Shown here: positions 4,842-6,654 of the stretch, in pieces | How positions within the stretch are numbered: position 1 is the stretch's first letter | How the letters are laid out: each line of letters starts with the position of its first letter | The notes under the pieces: generated by a model | Databases searched by the model: none | Seen by the model: the letters and a program-made list of their open reading frames with translations, nothing else | What the model was told of the DNA's origin: nothing | Translations under genes and position numbers: made by a program | DNA from: Trueperaceae bacterium | Lineage (GTDB): Bacteria > Deinococcota > Deinococci > Deinococcales > Trueperaceae | Assembly: GCA_007122815.1 (NCBI GenBank) | Contig: SKSV01000375.1 | Span: forward strand, 1 to 6,654 | Length of the DNA stretch: 6,654 nucleotides | Direction of reading: 5' to 3'

Positions 4842-6218
4842 ATGATCCCCCGCACGATAATCGAGCCGTTCCGTATCCACTCGGTCGAGCCACTGCGCAT
4901 GACGAGCGAGGCCGAGCGACGTGAGGCGATAGCCGCTGCCGGCTACAACCTCTTCTCGCTGCGCTCCGAAGTCGTGCTCATCGACCTGCTCACCGACTCG
5001 GGCACGGGTGCGATGTCGAGCGAGCAGTGGGCCGGCATCCAGCGCGGCGACGAAGCCTACGCCGGCAGCCCCTCCTGGTACCGTTTCGAGGCCGCGGTGC
5101 AGGAGTTGTTCCCGCTTCCGCACGTCATACCCACGCACCAAGGGCGAGCCGCGGAGAAGATCCTGATGACCGCCATCGGCGGCCCCGGCAAGGTGGTGCC
5201 CAACAACACCCACTTCGACACCACACGCGCCAACGTCGAAGCTACCGGCGCGGAGGCCCTCGACCTGGTGATCCCCGAAGGGCTCGACCCGGCTCTCGAG
5301 CACCCCTTCAAGGGGAACATGGACCTGGCACGGCTCGAGCGCTTCTTGCGTGAGCGCCGCGAGGACGTGCCGGCGGTCTTCGTGACGATCACCAACAACT
5401 CCGGCGGCGGCCAGCCGGTCTCGCTCGAGAACCTGCGCGGGGTGCGCGAGCTCTGTGACAGGTACACGGTGCCGCTGTTCCTGGACGCCTGCCGCTTCGC
5501 CGAGAACGCCTGGTTCATCCGCGAGCGCGAGCGCGGACAGGCCGAGCGAGAGGTGGCCGACATCGTGCGCGACATCGCTGCTCTCGCCGACGGCATGACC
5601 ATGAGCGCGAAGAAGGACGGTCTCGCCAACATCGGGGGGTGGCTCGCCCTGCGCGACGACGAACTCGCCGCCAGCTGCCGGAACCTGCTCATCCTGACCG
5701 AAGGCTTCCCGACTTACGGGGGCCTCGCCGGTCGCGACCTCGACGCCATAGCCCAAGGGCTGAAGGAAGTGGTGCAGCACGACTACCTGCGCTACCGCAT
5801 CCGCTCCACTGGCTACCTGGGCGAAGGCCTCCTGCGCTCGGGGGTACCGGTGGTCAAGCCCATCGGAGGCCACGCCGTGTACCTCGACGCACGGTCCCTC
5901 CTGCCCCACGTGCCGCCGCTGCAGTACCCGGGCCATGCGCTGGCAGTCGCCCTGTACGAGGCGGGTGGCATCCGCAGCTGCGAGATCGGCACCGTTATGT
6001 TCGGGCGCCAACCGGACGGTAGTGAGCGCCCCGCCGCCTTGGACCTCGTGCGCCTGGCGGTGCCGCGCCGCACCTACACCCAGAGCCACATCGATTACGT
6101 GATCGAGGTCTGCGCCGAGGTGGCGAAGCGCTCGAGCGAACTGAGGGGCTACCGCATCGTCCACGAACCCCTTGCACTGCGGCACTTCACGGCCCGCTTC
6201 GAGCCGCTCTCCGGTTGA
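4842..6218 (+). CDS. tnaA: Tryptophanase (L-tryptophan indole-lyase)
   Basis: This PLP enzyme splits L-tryptophan into indole, pyruvate and ammonia and is normally a potassium-dependent cytosolic tetramer. It has 458 residues, like the family (456-471). Motifs are EPFRI (8-12), LLTDSGTGAM (49-58), GDEAYAGS (69-76, catalytic-type Y73), PTHQGRAAE (97-105), FLDACRF (213-219, D215 and R218 at the PLP ring), MSAKKDG (254-260, Schiff-base lysine K258) and PRRTYT (408-413). The positions separating it from tyrosine phenol-lyase are Asp126 in FDTT, Ile382 in CEIGT and His448 in LRHFTARF. These match E. coli Asp137, Ile396 and His463, where phenol-lyase has Thr124, Arg381 and Phe448. Some segments (KKDGLANIGG, FDTTRANVE) look partly phenol-lyase-like. 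ATG 4842 was chosen because it matches family N-termini; an in-frame ATG at 4809 adds 11 residues and has no ribosome site. No tnaC or permease gene adjoins. Confidence 0.93.
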   Translation: MIPRTIIEPFRIHSVEPLRMTSEAERREAIAAAGYNLFSLRSEVVLIDLLTDSGTGAMSSEQWAGIQRGDEAYAGSPSWYRFEAAVQELFPLPHVIPTHQGRAAEKILMTAIGGPGKVVPNNTHFDTTRANVEATGAEALDLVIPEGLDPALEHPFKGNMDLARLERFLRERREDVPAVFVTITNNSGGGQPVSLENLRGVRELCDRYTVPLFLDACRFAENAWFIRERERGQAEREVADIVRDIAALADGMTMSAKKDGLANIGGWLALRDDELAASCRNLLILTEGFPTYGGLAGRDLDAIAQGLKEVVQHDYLRYRIRSTGYLGEGLLRSGVPVVKPIGGHAVYLDARSLLPHVPPLQYPGHALAVALYEAGGIRSCEIGTVMFGRQPDGSERPAALDLVRLAVPRRTYTQSHIDYVIEVCAEVAKRSSELRGYRIVHEPLALRHFTARFEPLSG

Positions 6219-6223
6219 GCGCA

Positions 6224-6248
6224 GCCCGAGGCGGGCATCTTGGCCCGC
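6224..6248. terminator. GC-rich hairpin cluster between convergent genes, candidate bidirectional terminator
   Basis: GCGGGC (6231-6236) and GCCCGC (6243-6248) form a perfect six-pair stem with a six-base loop. GCCCG (6224-6228) can instead pair with CGGGC (6232-6236) around three bases. It fills nearly all of the 30-base gap between the tnaA stop and the EamA stop, where a terminator is expected. Neither strand has a following T-run, so it would not be a classic intrinsic terminator. Confidence 0.45.
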
Positions 6249-6654
6249 TCACGCCAGCGCTAGCAACACCACCCCGGTGACCATCGCCACGGCAGCGAAC
6301 GCACGCTTGCGCCCCTCTCCCTCGGCGAGCGCACGGGTCCCGAGCACCGTGGCGAAGAGTATTCCGATCTCGCGGACGGGCGCCACGAGGCTGATGGGCG
6401 CCAACTGAAGAGCGGTGAGCACCAGCAAGTAGGCCCCCGGCGCCAGCACGGCTACACCCACCACCTCGAGGCGGTAATCGCGCCAGAGCTCCCGCAAGTC
6501 GTCGGGTCTCCTCAGCGCCAACGGCGTCACCAGCAGCGTCCTAGCCACCTCTCCGGCCATGAGGTAGAGCAGCGGTGAGGCCCCCGCCCTGCCGACCGCG
6601 AAGCCGTCCCACACGGTGTAGGAGGCTATGAAGAGGCCCGTCAGCAGGCCGTAC
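6249..6654 (-). CDS. EamA/DMT-family membrane transporter, C-terminal part (5' end beyond window)
   Basis: Read in from the right edge, 134 residues are present with no credible start inside the window. The frame stays open to base 6653, and a GTG at 6614 falls within the first membrane helix. Five hydrophobic segments are visible, at about residues 2-16, 27-46, 63-82, 88-108 and 115-134, which equals the second five-helix EamA repeat of a ten-helix drug/metabolite transporter. Family-like sequence includes GLLTGLFIASYTVWDGFAVG (2-21), APVREIGILFATVLGTRALA (91-110) and the closing VAMVTGVVLLALA. Members export or import small metabolites across the inner membrane. The substrate here cannot be told, and any link to indole or tryptophan from neighbouring tnaA would be speculation because the genes converge. 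Confidence 0.85.
   Translation of the reverse strand, partial: YGLLTGLFIASYTVWDGFAVGRAGASPLLYLMAGEVARTLLVTPLALRRPDDLRELWRDYRLEVVGVAVLAPGAYLLVLTALQLAPISLVAPVREIGILFATVLGTRALAEGEGRKRAFAAVAMVTGVVLLALA

Noticed and set aside
4638..6185. A 515-codon open frame on the minus strand opposite tnaA
   Set aside because: It lies antisense to a gene with clear tryptophanase motifs. Its product is low-complexity (rich in Val, Ala, His, Gly and Arg) with no recognisable family, as expected from GC-rich codon bias in a shadow frame.
4842..6218. Tyrosine phenol-lyase as the identity of the PLP lyase
   Set aside because: All three positions that separate the two activities (Asp126, Ile382, His448) read as tryptophanase.

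Overview
The window comes from a bacterial chromosome that is GC-rich (about two-thirds G+C by eye). Genes are densely packed, with strong Shine-Dalgarno sites and some GTG starts. The source cannot be fixed from the sequence alone. The gene styles would suit a Truepera/Deinococcota-like, Chloroflexota or high-GC Bacillota organism, and this is only a guess. No tRNA, rRNA, CRISPR array, insertion sequence or phage signal was seen. Six genes account for almost all of the DNA.

Left block, minus strand (1-2880): three genes read in the order etfB, etfA and a GlcD-type FAD-binding dehydrogenase whose C-terminal part lies beyond base 1. They overlap by four bases at both junctions (ATGA, then GTGA), which points to coupled translation of one complex. 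EtfB carries the GDTGQVGP type of nucleotide-binding loop that I associate with NAD(H)-linked, electron-bifurcating Etf. With a 2-hydroxyacid dehydrogenase as third subunit, the set resembles lactate dehydrogenase/Etf (LctBCD-type) complexes. Here EtfA lacks the extra N-terminal ferredoxin domain.

Middle block (3010-4761): two dissimilar class I SAM-dependent methyltransferases lie head to head around a 120-base gap that must hold both start signals. The leftward one (3010-3789) has a long, unrecognised N-terminal region and ends 129 bases before etfB. The rightward one (3910-4761) is followed after 80 bases by a tryptophanase gene on the same strand.

Right block (4842-6654): tnaA encodes a full-length PLP-dependent beta-eliminating lyase. 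The three positions that separate tryptophanase from tyrosine phenol-lyase all read as tryptophanase, so it should split L-tryptophan into indole, pyruvate and ammonia. Neither a TnaC leader nor a tryptophan permease is adjacent. It converges on the 3' part of an EamA/DMT-family membrane transporter gene, with a GC-rich hairpin cluster in the 30-base gap.

A metabolic link is possible but inferred: tryptophanase releases pyruvate, and the Etf-linked dehydrogenase may interconvert a 2-hydroxyacid such as lactate with its 2-oxoacid. The best candidates for something little described are the Etf/dehydrogenase complex, the methyltransferase-tryptophanase pair and the N-terminal region of the leftward methyltransferase. 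Nothing here is clearly a wholly new system.
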